A DNA stretch of 54,924 nt from RGIG4097 sp964599875 (GCA_964599875.1 CAZRHE010000012.1:1-54924), one strand, 5' to 3'. Positions 25,813-36,644 are shown, numbered from the stretch's first letter. A program made the numbers and translations. Notes: generated from the sequence alone by a model not told the origin.

Positions 25813-28800
25813 TTAGTCTTTTTTGCCGACTACGGGCGGTTTCTTTTTTCCGACGACGGGAGGCTTTTTCTCGGTATCCGCCGCCGCTTCCGGCATAGGA
25901 GTTTCAGCCGATTGTTCGGGTGCGGGAGTTTCGGGAACTGCCGCCTCGGGCGATGAAACTTCGGGTGCCGCGGTTTCAGGTGCGGGGTTCGAGAAGTCGG
26001 GAGCGGATATGGATTTTGCATTTACGTCCGCGCCTTCCTTTATTCCGATAACGGGAGGTTTCTTCTTGCCTACGTGCGTGGGTTTCGCGGGTCTTACTCT
26101 CTTGGGTGCCGGTTCTTCCACGGGTTCGGGCGTAGGCTCGGGAGCGGGCTCATCGGGCTCTTTTTCAGGTTCCTTTTCAGGTTCCGGAGTGGGTTCCGGC
26201 GTAGGTTCCGGCGTAGGTTCGGGAGTAGGTTCGGGAGTAGGTTCGGGAGTGGGCTCACTCACGGGTTCTTCCGCTTGAACGGGTTCTTCGGTAGGAACGT
26301 CCATAGTCATTCCGGCGCCTGCGACTGCCGCTTTTTTCTTCTTGGACAAGCCGATTCCGAGGCCGAGTGCAAGGCCGATTATAACTGCCGCACCGACGCC
26401 GACGATTATCCACACCCAGAACGGAATTCCCGCAACGGGAGTGTAGATGACGGGATCTGCTTGCACGAAGACTATCCATCCGAGTCTGTCGGTATCGAAA
26501 TCGATATAAACTTTATCGGGATTATTTGCTTCGGTCGAAGTCGTGTAGTTCGTGATTTCAGCATATTGACCATTGTCGCTGTACACGATGAACACTCTGT
26601 ATCCTTCGAGATCGGTGAAACCGGTGTTCATATGCACCGACATTTCTTTGTCCAAGAAGATTTCCTTATCCACCTTGTTATTCTTGACGTACATCTTGAT
26701 TTGGACTATCTTATGGATTTCCGAAACGTAGCCGTAAGAATCAATCCACGGAACGAGCGTATCCGAAATCTTCGTATACATTTCGTTGTCAGTTTTCACC
26801 GTCGTCGTCGAAATTTTCGCTTTGCTATCGGTGGTTGTGAAATCTTTTACGGTAACGCTTGCGTTGACGTACCTTTCGTCGCCGGAGCCCACGCTTTCGT
26901 CAAACGTATTTTTCACCAACGTAAAGTCGCCTGCGGCGGCACCGATTATCTTGAAGTTGGAATCTTCCTCGCCGTCCATGAAGCCGGATTTGACTTGTTT
27001 GGTGACGGCATAGATGTATCTTACTCCGTCTATGGTTTCTTCATGTACGTCGGAAATCTCTTCATCGCAATACGTTATCGAGAACGAATATTTGCCGACG
27101 CCGCTGATTATTTCCGCAAGCGCGCCGGTCTTCAACGAACTGGTGTACTTGATTTGGAAGAACGCTTCTTCGATCATATCCGACAATTCGTCGTATTGCT
27201 CGAATTTATCGGAGAGTTTATAAGTAAACGCGACACCGCGATTCGTAACGCGTTCAACGTCGTTCTTGCCGGATTTTACGATAGTGGTAGTTATAATTTG
27301 TTGCTTGCTGCTTTCAAGGACTTGGACTTCGATTTCCGCGGGAACGACAATAACGGAGTAACTCTTGCTGAACTCATTATAGTTGGCGAAGATTTCCGGA
27401 TACTTTGCAGCACTCTTTGAGTCGAATTTGACAATTACGGTATAAGTATTTGCATCAGTAATATCCGTTACTTCCTCGTAATTTTCTCCGACTTTGATTT
27501 GAATGGTAAATTTGAGAGCCTTCTTAAGGGCGGAAAGGTCTGCGCCAGCAACACCCGAAATTGCCGACTTGATTCCGTCTTTGACGTCTTCGAAGTGGTC
27601 GTAATCGTGATAGTCGAGATTCACGGTGCCGTAGTCGATGGACACGTCCGCTTTTTGGATGGTCACGTCTGCTTGGAGCACGAGAGTGCTTGCGTATTCT
27701 TCGTCGTATGCTTTGACGAGAGTTGCAACGACGATATACTTGCCTGCATTCTTGAGGTCTGCCGCTTCGACTTTGTTTTCGGGAGCGACTGCGGTCTTGT
27801 AGAACGCATATTCTGCGACTATACCCGTGACGTTACCCTTAATTGCGACTTTGTTCGCTTTGGACGTACCGTCGTAAACGGAAGTCACGTTAGGCAATCT
27901 GACGCCCGTGATAGGCGCGATTTCGATATTGAGTTTGCCGACCTTGCCGCTATCCCAAACGATATCGTAGTTGGATGCGCTTGCGGAAGTGACGTCGACG
28001 TAAACCGCATAGTAACTATCGCCTTCAAGAGCGGAAGAAGGAATTGCGTTTTCATCGATATCGCTCCAAGCACTGCCGTCGTAAAGTTTGAAGGACGCGA
28101 CGGGTGCGGAGGTTACTGCGGAAGAAACGGTGTCGCCGTTGACGAGTCCGCTGTACTTGAGCGCAATCGCGGGCAAGCCTGCTTTGTAGTACGTGCTGTA
28201 ACTATACTCGCCGTCCCCGACTTGTGCGTGGACTTTGAGGGTTGCTTTTTCAACGACGATTTCACTTGCGGACGCCGTATCGTCTGCAACGCCGGTGCCG
28301 TTTTCGTCGAACTTGGTGTACGCAAACTTGAACTTATAGTTCGTCGAAGAACCGCCCGTCAAGGTTGCATAGTAGGTGCCGACGGGATAAGACGCAATCG
28401 CTTTGCCCGCGGAAACCACGGTGGGTGCCGCGAATACGCCGTCTATACGGATATATTCGCCGTCGTTGTTTTGTACGAACGCGCCGTTCTCGAAGTTATA
28501 GCGGAGTGCGTTGATGCTCTCGCCGAGTTCTTGATAACGACCCGCAAACGCCGCCTCGTAATCCGCAACGGTCATATATGCGTATTTATCGTTGACGACG
28601 ACTTCTCCGCCCTCCGTTCTGTACGCGATCTTGCCGTCGAATGACGGGACGGTGCCGTAAGAGGTCTTGACGGAATCAAGCCTCGCGATAATGGTGCGCG
28701 CTTTGATTTCCGCTGCTATGGACACGGTGGAGCCTACCGTAGTGTAGTTTTTGAAGACGTTCGCGTGTGCTTCGTCAACGTTGTCCTTTGCTTTGAGAGC

Positions 28801-31800
28801 GTTGCCCGTGAACGTGAACACGACGGAAGTCGAACCGACGGTGGAACTCTTGTATGCGATAGACACGTTTTCGTCGCTGACGTTGAGGGACACGAATTCG
28901 ACGTCGTTATTCATGAATCCGCCGTTATCGATCGAGTAATCGTCCTCGGTGCCGTAGAACTTCGTGGTTGCGTCGTATTCTTTGCTGAACGCCGTGCTAC
29001 CGGGTTTTGCCGCGACGGAAATTTTGATATTCTTGGGAGAAATCGTGCCTTGCGCGTTGGAAACGTATGCGACGCTTTCTTTGGTCATTCCCTCGATTTC
29101 AGCGGAGCCGTCTACGATATAGTAGGTGACGTACGCCTTGATATACGAACCGAGGATTGCGGGTTTCGCGCCCGAAAGGTTGTTGTAATCGGTTTCGCTG
29201 ATATTGTACGCGTCGATCGTGTCGAGCGCATAGTAGTAGACGGTTTCGCCGTTGTCGTTCGCAGACAGGACGGAGCCGAGTTTATCCGCCGCGATAGGCG
29301 TCTTGCCTTCTATCGCGACGGTCGAGGACACGACGGGATAGTAGTTGACGACGCTTTCGGTGTTGCTTGCGAGTGCGACGCCGTAAACGAACGCGTTTTT
29401 GCTCGCGACCGCGCCGGTTTCGTCGAACGCGACGTTTGCGTCCGCATACTCTGCGTAGTAACTCTTGACGAGGTACTTACCGGTTTCTGCGGGCATCAAT
29501 CCGTTGAGCGTGTAAGAGGTCTTGCTTACGGAAGTGGTTCCGTCGTATTCCTTATCCGCGACTTTGAAGTCGACGACGACGGGCGCCTTGTAGATAGACG
29601 CGTGACCGGTTGCGGAAACGTTCTTTTGGATTCTGTAGTTCTTTGCGTAATCGACGGTATCAGAAACGCTCTTGACGCCGACGATCTTGACGTAAACGTT
29701 TTTCCTGACGCCGCTGTTCTTGTTTTCGTATTCGCCGACTATGTCGAGGGTAACGTATTCGGATTCTTCGGGAGCGACGCCGAAACCGCTGACGTCGTAA
29801 TCGCCCTTGATAGCGACGTCTACGCTGTTGGTGCCGTCGTAAATCTTATCCGAGATGATGATTCCGTCGACGTCGATTTCGAGGACTTTTTGATCGAGGG
29901 TTGCGACCGCGATATTTTCAAAGGCTTCGATTTCGGTATTTGCGACGAATTTTCTGTTATTTTCGACGTACGCGCCGTCCGTGAAGTCGAACGCGACGAG
30001 TTCGTAATTTGCAAAGACTGCGTTTGCGTCCTCGACGGTCTTGCCTGCGGGAACGGTGAATTTAAGTCCGCTGATGATGATATTGTGTTTGACGACTTTG
30101 CCGTTTGCGTCGAATGCGACGGATGCGTCCGCTACGCCGTCGATGCTGTACTTGAACACTACGCTACTGAAATCGTAGTAGAAGAAGGCGCTGTCGTTTG
30201 CCCACGCGTTGTGGTCGAATCCCTTTGCGTCCTCGGGGACGAGGGTCACTGCGGATTCCGCCTTGGAGTTGTCGACGTCCTTTCCGTTTTCGAGAATCTT
30301 ATCGTCGTCGGTATTGCCCTCGTATTGCTTGTTCTCGTCGTAATCGACGGAAAGTTGCAATCTTGCGGGAGAGATGACGACGGAGAGAGTGGAAAGTTTG
30401 TCGTTGAGTTGTGCCGCGGTGAAGTCGAGAGCGTAGTTGGAGCCGTCCTTGACGCCGACGGATTCCACGAACACCTTATGCGTACCCGCGCTCGCGGTAA
30501 TATTGGTATCGTACGCGTGCGCGAGGATTTCGAATCCGATATCCTCGAAGTTATCGCCGACTGCGTACACGCTATGCAAGAATGAGATTGCGAGTTCGAC
30601 TTCGGAAACGCCGTTGTATCTGCGGTCTGCGACCGAGTATTCGACGATATCGTCAAGACCGATATATTTCGGCGTGATGGAACCGCTGAGGTTGGTAATC
30701 GAGATTTCAAGGCCTGCGTCGGTGAAGCGGTAAGTTATACCCTCTTCTGCAACTTCGAGGTTGATGGACGCGGGTTTGACGCCCTCGAAGAAGAGCGTGA
30801 TATCAACCGCTTGCGTGGTGACGTTTGCGGTGCTGAACACGACGCTCGAAGTGAGTTCCAAGTTTTCACCGAGGCTGATTCCGACGATATTGACGTTTTG
30901 AGTGGTGAAAACGGGGCTGCCGTCGTAGACCTTGGTGAGTTTGAAGTATTGTTTGATGAGTTGGATTGCCTCGTCGGTGATATAGCAGATTTCTTCGAGG
31001 AGATAGGATTCTCCGTCCGCTCCGACAAGGACGTAGTTGTTTGCATCGTCGCCTGCGAGGACGAAGGATGCAAAGATCATGTATTTTTCACCGACGGTTT
31101 CGCTGGGTTCGTGAGAAGTGACGTCCACGAAATCCGCGGAGAAGTCGACGTACACGTCGTCGGTGTTGCGTTTGAGTTGGCTGAAGATGGAAATCATACC
31201 CTTCTTCTGCTCGACGGTGAAAACTGCGGAAGATTCGCCGTTTGCCGCTCTATTCATGGTAATGAAGGTCTTTGCGGCGTCTGCGTAGTTGATTTCCGCG
31301 GGATTGACGATAAGGCGAGTAGACGCGAGTGCGTCTTCATCCACGACCACCACGTAGTTGCCGTCCGAGCAAACGAATTCGGATGCGACCGCAACGCCGT
31401 AGTAGTAGTTGTCGCCGTTGTAGACGATTGCGCCGTTCAAATCGCTTGCGCTATCGTAGCGTTCACCGAAGCGGTAGAAAGTGCCGTCTTCTCTGTAAAC
31501 CACTCTGACGAAAGAGCCGCTGACGTATTCCGTCATGGTATCGTCCGAGCAGGTGAAACCGATGCCGTATTCGCTGTCGAGGTCACCGTAGGTCTTGGAG
31601 CCGCTCGTGACGGACGGGCTGACGATAAGGGTTGCGGGATTGATGGTCACGTTGTAAGCGTCGACGATGACGACGTAATCGGTTTCATCGCCGTTCGCGT
31701 CGTAAAGCATAGGATCCTTGAACGCGGAATTGCCTACGTAAACTTGGACGCTTTGGATGCCGACGTTGCCGTTTGCTATGGATATATTCCACTTAATGGA

Positions 31801-34800
31801 GTAACCTTCGGGAAGTTCGGAGCCGTCCGAAACTGCGACGCTGTAATCCGTGCTGGATGCGTCGATTGCGACTTTGGACGCATATGTGAAGTCTTTCGAG
31901 TAGGTCAACGTCCAAGGAGTGATGCGAGTAACGGTAACGACGACTTTGTTGGATTCCGCGTTAATCGTGCGGATGATGACGTGGTGCACGCCGTCCGCAA
32001 GGACGAATTTGACGTTGGAAGTGGAAGAAAGGAGTTCCGCGATAATATCGTAATCCGTTTCGATATATCCGCCGACGATATCGCTATTTCCTTCCGCGCC
32101 GAGAGTGAAGTTTGCGGTGAGATATTCCGCGAATCTTTGGTCTGCGCTTGCGAGAGTGTACGCGATATTATAGGAATCCGTTTCGTTCTTGACGAAGTAT
32201 TGATTTGCGGTGGGAGTGACCTTGACTACCCTTTGCGTGATTTCGTACTTAACGCCGCTTGCATCCACGACGACGGAGTAATTGTCGTCCACGTCGAAAT
32301 ACGCGGTGCCCGTCGAATAGTTGTAATATCCGACGTTTTCACCGATTTGACGAGAGATGAGTTGAGTGCCGGGGACGGTGAAGTAGACGATAGAGCCGAC
32401 TTCGCTTTCCTTGACCGCGCCGTTGAAGATATCCGAGAAGGATTTGTTGCCGAGTTTACTCGAATCGACGCCGACGATAATGGTGCCGTCCGCATCGCCG
32501 AACACCTTGCTTTGACCGTCCTTAACGATAACGGTTACGGTTTTTTGTTTGATGATATGGGTTGCGCCGACGAGGGTAACTTCGTAGTTTTCACCGAGAT
32601 TGGGTTGTTCGTTTTGCGAGAAGGTGATTGCATAGTTGCCGACGGGATAATTTCTGAATCCGCCGCCGTTCGCATAGAGAACGCCGTCGACTTCGAGCCA
32701 ATCTTCCGCATTAGGCAGGGTGAGATAATCTCTGCCCACGAATATATATCCGTTCCACGCCTCGAGGTCTGCGCCGACAAGGCCGTCCACGGTGTAACCG
32801 ACGACTTGATGATCGCCGTATTCTCCGACCGAGGAATTTGCGGTTATGGTGACGTTTTGTTTAAGGATTCTGTAAGTTTTTGCCTCGACCGCGGTTGCGA
32901 TGTAGTTATCGTTGTCGATAGACGTTCTCACGTAGTAAGTGCCGACGTTGGTAGGTGCGCCCGCAAGGTCGATATAAGTTTGTTCGTTATATTCGTTGAG
33001 GTCGCCGAATTGTTTCCATTCGTACACGACTTGGCTCTTCGCATCGGTAGGCACGACTGCGAGAGGAAGTTCGGTAGGTGCGCCCGCATAACTGACGTTG
33101 GTACCCGTTATGGTGAGGGTGACGAGGCGACGATAACGGAAGATGAGTTCGATATTTCCGTTGTTGGACGGAATATTGTCGAGGTTATCAAGATCCGTAT
33201 TTTCGAGCAATACGCTGAATTCAAGACCCGAAAGCGTAAGGCTGCCGTTAGGATCCGAATAGGATTGCGACGGCGAAGTGGGATCGTCAGTCGTCCATTT
33301 ATTTTTGATATCGTCTTCGCCCGCGCCGAACTTGTAGTCGAGTTTGTACGCGACGTAGCCGTCTTCGAGTGCATAGTTGAGAGTGATGATTTCTCCTCTC
33401 TTGTACACTTTGGACTTGCCGCCTTCGAGGACGGAAGCGACGTTCTTACTTGCGAAGATGCTGTTCTTATCCACGGATCCGACCACCTTGTAATCGGTTG
33501 CGTCCGCAAATACGACGTATTCCGCGAGATCGCTGACGTTGCCCGCTTGGTCGATAGCCCAGAAGTAGAACACTCTCATACCCGCGCCGAGTGCGCTGTT
33601 GAAGTTGAGTTTGATATTGTTGATTTCCGAAAGTTTGCTGCCGAGGACCTCGTAAGTCGCGTCGAAGCCGTAGTCCGCAAGGTTGCCATATCCTGTGCCG
33701 AATGCGTCGAGGAACGCTTTAACCGAGAGTTTACCGTTTGCGGTTGCGGTGAAGTCGTCGATATTTTTGATATTCTTCATCGCGTAATACACTCTGATTT
33801 CGTCGCCGTATTGCGAAAGCAAGGATTCCTCGAAATGATAGAACGCGTCGAGGGACCAGCCGTCCGTATACCACTTTCTGTCCGTGGCGGCGGGGACGGA
33901 AGGATTGAGTGCGTCGTCGATTTCCGCGATCACTTTATCCTCTGCGTCTTGGTCGAGAGCGGGGGTTGCGGGCTTGTTTCTATCCGCGCGGATATAAACG
34001 CCGTCGGTATATTTCTTGCCGTTCTTGACTTGCCATTCTTTATGTTCCACGCCGTCCGTAGTGACGGTCTTGCCTTGGTCTATGTAAGTGACGGGAGTTT
34101 CGTTTTCGGGGTCGTCGCCGACGAGGAGTTCGAAGGTCGTGACGTATGCGAAGTCGAAATACGTACTGCCGTTAGCGTCCGTCGTGCTGGGGTCTTTTGC
34201 AAATGTAATCGTCCAAGTCGCCGAGCCGTCCGCGTTGAGTTTGTACGAAATATAAATTCTCGTACCCGCAGTCGTACCGCCGAAAGATTCGATGACGCCC
34301 GATTTATTCGTCTTCACCGTGGAAGTGTCGATAGTGCCGTCCGCATAAACTTTCGTGACGTTACCGTTAAGGACGGTGATTGCTCTCGTGACGTCGTCCG
34401 CGTCCGTGAAAGTGAGGGTATTGCCCGATATAGATGCTTTGGTTTGCGTGAGAGTTACTGTAAGTTCTTTGGTTGCCCAATCCGCATTGGAGAGGGTCTT
34501 GCCGTCCGATTGTTTGGTGAGAGTATACGTAGGAGTTTCGTAGTCCGCCTTGACGTAATACGAAATGCTGTTGCCCACTTCGTATCTACCCGACATATCC
34601 ATGCAGTAGAAAGTGAAGAGGTAATATCCGACGCCCGTTGCAGCAGTGCCCGATTGTCCGCCGAGTCCCGACGAATCGCCCGTCGAGAAGTCGTACTTGA
34701 AGTTGCTGACGTTGCCGACAGCAAAAGGCACTTTTGTGAGTAGCGTTGTCCTATTCCAGTTTGCCGAAGTCAACCCCGTAGGAGTATCCGACTTGACCAC

Positions 34801-36474
34801 CGAATAGAACCACATATAAGGAGAAACGCCCAAAGAATCTTCGGTTAAGTCCTCGTTTGCTTCGATTGCCAAATCCAAAACTCTGCCGTTATACCAGCGG
34901 AGGTCGTTCCAACCCGTGAATGCACTCGTATCCGCGGTATATCCTTCCGAATCGTCGACGGTGAGGTGTCCGTCGGGATTATCGAAATCGATACCTTTTA
35001 CGTTAATCGATCTACCGACGCTGAAATTGCCGTAGTCCGAAACGCTCATATTCAATCCGACTATGTTTTTGCAGAAATACGCCTCGATAGTGATTTGCGC
35101 GCGGTTATCCGACGCTTTCGTCACTTTGAACCAGCCGTACACGGTCGAATCGTCCGCTTTCTTGATTTCTTTGAAACCGCTGTCCGTCGCAACCGTATAA
35201 GTCGTCGCGCCTATCGTGACCGACTTGATACCCGATGCAAAGTATTGATATTGTTTGTTGTTGCTATCAACCGTGACGACTTTATTTACTTCTTTGCCGT
35301 TTACGGTCTCCTTGTAGTCGTAACTGTATCTATCGTTGACGACGAGGTTGAGGCTCTTATAGTAAGTGTTGTTGTTTATCGACTTGCCGTCCGTCGCAGA
35401 ATTGACGTAACTGTTGAGTTCTATCATTGAACTCGTAGCGCTCAATTTATCTTGTGCAAGTTGATATTTGTTGTAAACGTTGTTGACGTAGGGACTTGCA
35501 GGGTCACCGCTGTTGACGGTAACGTTCCAATTCCAACTGTCCCCTTTCCAAACGTTGTTTTCTACGTATCTGTTGGGATATCCCGCAACGCTCGTAACGG
35601 TAGGAGCCTCGCCGTCCCAAATATACGCATCGGCAGAATCGGTGAAAGTTGCGCCGGCAGCACCACCGGCAAGAGTGATTGCGAACGTGATTTTTACGTT
35701 TGCGATTTTGACGCCTGCGTTTTTATACCATCCGGATTCAGCATAACATGCAATCGCTATATGCGAAGTCGTCGAAGTCAAATATTCGGATTTTGAAGTC
35801 ATGCTTTGGACGGACGAATCTTTAGAAGTACCGGTTTTATAAAAATCCTTCTTCTTATTCAGCACGCCGTCCACGTAAGTCGAACTGTCGGTATCGCTTT
35901 CGCAACTTGCAGCCGTTTTCGCTTTATCAGACAAATAAATACCGAAACCGATATCTTGGCTACCGCTATGCGCCGCATTGACGTCCGCTTGTACCGTTAC
36001 GGCAACTTTATAATTCGAGTTTTTGGCGATGTTCGTAACAAACGTCGGCAGTTTGTAGTTCAAGACGATATAAGTATCAGGCATATACATTGCGTGCTGT
36101 TCCGTTTCACGGAATTGCACCCAGCCGGTTCCGAAAGTAAATCCGACTTTAGCACTCGTACCCGAACTCCTATAACCCGATGCCGTAGTTTCCGAATACG
36201 CCATATTTTTGAAGTTAAGCACTTGGCTCCACGTTCTCAAATTGCCGTCCGTCCCCGGGAAGTTGAACGAGTTTGCCGTCGGGGTTCCCTCGTCAGGGGT
36301 AATCGAACCGGTACCGCCTTCGAGTTCGTCATCAGCAAGCGCGACGTCACTTATCACGCTGTTTTCAGTCGTCGTCATCGTGATCATCGCAAACGCGAAC
36401 ACGAATACGAAACACAGCGCAAGCACTACGAGTCTTGTGATTGAAAGTGTCTGTCTGATTGTGTTGTTTCTCAT
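25813..36474 (-). CDS. Giant MBG/YDG-repeat surface protein with one C-terminal membrane helix and cytoplasmic-type tail
   Basis: This single frame of 3553 residues starts after GAGGTG at the ATG at 36474. A signal peptide is evident (basic start, hydrophobic core about 14-33). Residues about 50-1100 are β-rich and aromatic, with WDGEAPTVTS-like Ig-type starts. From about 1115 to 2990 there are repeated MBG/YDG-like modules, marked by KVYDGSP (about 1846), KIYDGTN (about 2210), KEYDGTT (about 2308), KEYDATT (about 2500) and VYDGTSK (about 2866). One membrane helix lies at about 3348-3374, ended by KKKK. The last 175 or so residues are rich in Pro, Glu and Lys. MBG-type modules occur in bacterial surface adhesins; adhesion is inferred. 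There is no LPXTG sorting signal or S-layer domain. Confidence 0.9.
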   Translation of the reverse strand: MRNNTIRQTLSITRLVVLALCFVFVFAFAMITMTTTENSVISDVALADDELEGGTGSITPDEGTPTANSFNFPGTDGNLRTWSQVLNFKNMAYSETTASGYRSSGTSAKVGFTFGTGWVQFRETEQHAMYMPDTYIVLNYKLPTFVTNIAKNSNYKVAVTVQADVNAAHSGSQDIGFGIYLSDKAKTAASCESDTDSSTYVDGVLNKKKDFYKTGTSKDSSVQSMTSKSEYLTSTTSHIAIACYAESGWYKNAGVKIANVKITFAITLAGGAAGATFTDSADAYIWDGEAPTVTSVAGYPNRYVENNVWKGDSWNWNVTVNSGDPASPYVNNVYNKYQLAQDKLSATSSMIELNSYVNSATDGKSINNNTYYKSLNLVVNDRYSYDYKETVNGKEVNKVVTVDSNNKQYQYFASGIKSVTIGATTYTVATDSGFKEIKKADDSTVYGWFKVTKASDNRAQITIEAYFCKNIVGLNMSVSDYGNFSVGRSINVKGIDFDNPDGHLTVDDSEGYTADTSAFTGWNDLRWYNGRVLDLAIEANEDLTEDSLGVSPYMWFYSVVKSDTPTGLTSANWNRTTLLTKVPFAVGNVSNFKYDFSTGDSSGLGGQSGTAATGVGYYLFTFYCMDMSGRYEVGNSISYYVKADYETPTYTLTKQSDGKTLSNADWATKELTVTLTQTKASISGNTLTFTDADDVTRAITVLNGNVTKVYADGTIDTSTVKTNKSGVIESFGGTTAGTRIYISYKLNADGSATWTITFAKDPSTTDANGSTYFDFAYVTTFELLVGDDPENETPVTYIDQGKTVTTDGVEHKEWQVKNGKKYTDGVYIRADRNKPATPALDQDAEDKVIAEIDDALNPSVPAATDRKWYTDGWSLDAFYHFEESLLSQYGDEIRVYYAMKNIKNIDDFTATANGKLSVKAFLDAFGTGYGNLADYGFDATYEVLGSKLSEINNIKLNFNSALGAGMRVFYFWAIDQAGNVSDLAEYVVFADATDYKVVGSVDKNSIFASKNVASVLEGGKSKVYKRGEIITLNYALEDGYVAYKLDYKFGAGEDDIKNKWTTDDPTSPSQSYSDPNGSLTLSGLEFSVLLENTDLDNLDNIPSNNGNIELIFRYRRLVTLTITGTNVSYAGAPTELPLAVVPTDAKSQVVYEWKQFGDLNEYNEQTYIDLAGAPTNVGTYYVRTSIDNDNYIATAVEAKTYRILKQNVTITANSSVGEYGDHQVVGYTVDGLVGADLEAWNGYIFVGRDYLTLPNAEDWLEVDGVLYANGGGFRNYPVGNYAITFSQNEQPNLGENYEVTLVGATHIIKQKTVTVIVKDGQSKVFGDADGTIIVGVDSSKLGNKSFSDIFNGAVKESEVGSIVYFTVPGTQLISRQIGENVGYYNYSTGTAYFDVDDNYSVVVDASGVKYEITQRVVKVTPTANQYFVKNETDSYNIAYTLASADQRFAEYLTANFTLGAEGNSDIVGGYIETDYDIIAELLSSTSNVKFVLADGVHHVIIRTINAESNKVVVTVTRITPWTLTYSKDFTYASKVAIDASSTDYSVAVSDGSELPEGYSIKWNISIANGNVGIQSVQVYVGNSAFKDPMLYDANGDETDYVVIVDAYNVTINPATLIVSPSVTSGSKTYGDLDSEYGIGFTCSDDTMTEYVSGSFVRVVYREDGTFYRFGERYDSASDLNGAIVYNGDNYYYGVAVASEFVCSDGNYVVVVDEDALASTRLIVNPAEINYADAAKTFITMNRAANGESSAVFTVEQKKGMISIFSQLKRNTDDVYVDFSADFVDVTSHEPSETVGEKYMIFASFVLAGDDANNYVLVGADGESYLLEEICYITDEAIQLIKQYFKLTKVYDGSPVFTTQNVNIVGISLGENLELTSSVVFSTANVTTQAVDITLFFEGVKPASINLEVAEEGITYRFTDAGLEISITNLSGSITPKYIGLDDIVEYSVADRRYNGVSEVELAISFLHSVYAVGDNFEDIGFEILAHAYDTNITASAGTHKVFVESVGVKDGSNYALDFTAAQLNDKLSTLSVVISPARLQLSVDYDENKQYEGNTDDDKILENGKDVDNSKAESAVTLVPEDAKGFDHNAWANDSAFFYYDFSSVVFKYSIDGVADASVAFDANGKVVKHNIIISGLKFTVPAGKTVEDANAVFANYELVAFDFTDGAYVENNRKFVANTEIEAFENIAVATLDQKVLEIDVDGIIISDKIYDGTNSVDVAIKGDYDVSGFGVAPEESEYVTLDIVGEYENKNSGVRKNVYVKIVGVKSVSDTVDYAKNYRIQKNVSATGHASIYKAPVVVDFKVADKEYDGTTSVSKTSYTLNGLMPAETGKYLVKSYYAEYADANVAFDETGAVASKNAFVYGVALASNTESVVNYYPVVSSTVAIEGKTPIAADKLGSVLSANDNGETVYYYALDTIDAYNISETDYNNLSGAKPAILGSYIKAYVTYYIVDGSAEIEGMTKESVAYVSNAQGTISPKNIKISVAAKPGSTAFSKEYDATTKFYGTEDDYSIDNGGFMNNDVEFVSLNVSDENVSIAYKSSTVGSTSVVFTFTGNALKAKDNVDEAHANVFKNYTTVGSTVSIAAEIKARTIIARLDSVKTSYGTVPSFDGKIAYRTEGGEVVVNDKYAYMTVADYEAAFAGRYQELGESINALRYNFENGAFVQNNDGEYIRIDGVFAAPTVVSAGKAIASYPVGTYYATLTGGSSTNYKFKFAYTKFDENGTGVADDTASASEIVVEKATLKVHAQVGDGEYSYSTYYKAGLPAIALKYSGLVNGDTVSSAVTSAPVASFKLYDGSAWSDIDENAIPSSALEGDSYYAVYVDVTSASASNYDIVWDSGKVGKLNIEIAPITGVRLPNVTSVYDGTSKANKVAIKGNVTGIVAEYAFYKTAVAPENKVEAADLKNAGKYIVVATLVKAYDEEYASTLVLQADVTIQKADVSIDYGTVNLDYHDYDHFEDVKDGIKSAISGVAGADLSALKKALKFTIQIKVGENYEEVTDITDANTYTVIVKFDSKSAAKYPEIFANYNEFSKSYSVIVVPAEIEVQVLESSKQQIITTTIVKSGKNDVERVTNRGVAFTYKLSDKFEQYDELSDMIEEAFFQIKYTSSLKTGALAEIISGVGKYSFSITYCDEEISDVHEETIDGVRYIYAVTKQVKSGFMDGEEDSNFKIIGAAAGDFTLVKNTFDESVGSGDERYVNASVTVKDFTTTDSKAKISTTTVKTDNEMYTKISDTLVPWIDSYGYVSEIHKIVQIKMYVKNNKVDKEIFLDKEMSVHMNTGFTDLEGYRVFIVYSDNGQYAEITNYTTSTEANNPDKVYIDFDTDRLGWIVFVQADPVIYTPVAGIPFWVWIIVGVGAAVIIGLALGLGIGLSKKKKAAVAGAGMTMDVPTEEPVQAEEPVSEPTPEPTPEPTPEPTPEPTPEPTPEPEKEPEKEPDEPAPEPTPEPVEEPAPKRVRPAKPTHVGKKKPPVIGIKEGADVNAKSISAPDFSNPAPETAAPEVSSPEAAVPETPAPEQSAETPMPEAAADTEKKPPVVGKKKPPVVGKKD
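26180..26258 (-). repeat. 12-base tandem repeat encoding Thr-Pro-Glu-Pro units
   Basis: About six consecutive 12-base units within the giant gene encode a run of TPEP after SEP, followed by EKEP and further EP-rich sequence. Third-base differences between units show that the array is not brand new, but length change by slippage is plausible. The peptide would form a stiff extended spacer after the membrane helix. Confidence 0.85.
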
Positions 36475-36491
36475 AATTTCACCTCAAGTCT

Positions 36492-36519
36492 GTTCCTTTG
36501 GTCTGCCGTCCGCAGGAAC
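36492..36519 (-). other. Hairpin in the leader of the giant gene
   Basis: In the leader of about 164 bases, GTTCC pairs with GGAAC around an inner CTGC/GCAG stem, ending about 18 bases before the start codon. No T-run follows, so it is not a terminator; it could affect translation or mRNA stability. Upstream of it (36545-36632) lies a low-complexity stretch rich in CAC, GCA and CGC triplets on the plus strand with no gene that I can support. Confidence 0.4.
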
Positions 36520-36644
36520 GCTAAGTAGTGTCCTTTTTGTCCTCACCCGCCTCCATGCACACCCTCACGCAGCCCTTCACGCACGCTCATCGCACACGCT
36601 CCACACATACGCACGCGCATACACCGCGGGCAATATACAACGAT

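Noticed and set aside
27499..34743. Very long plus-strand reading frames (up to about 1310 codons) opposite the giant gene
   Set aside because: They mirror the sense codons exactly, lack ribosome binding sites, and give proteins rich in Arg, Val, Asp and Phe of no known type. They arise because the sense gene hardly uses TTA, CTA or TCA codons.
36492..36638. A c-di-GMP-type riboswitch before the giant surface-protein gene
   Set aside because: Such riboswitches often control adhesins, so I looked for their conserved core sequences, but neither class I nor class II cores are present in this leader.
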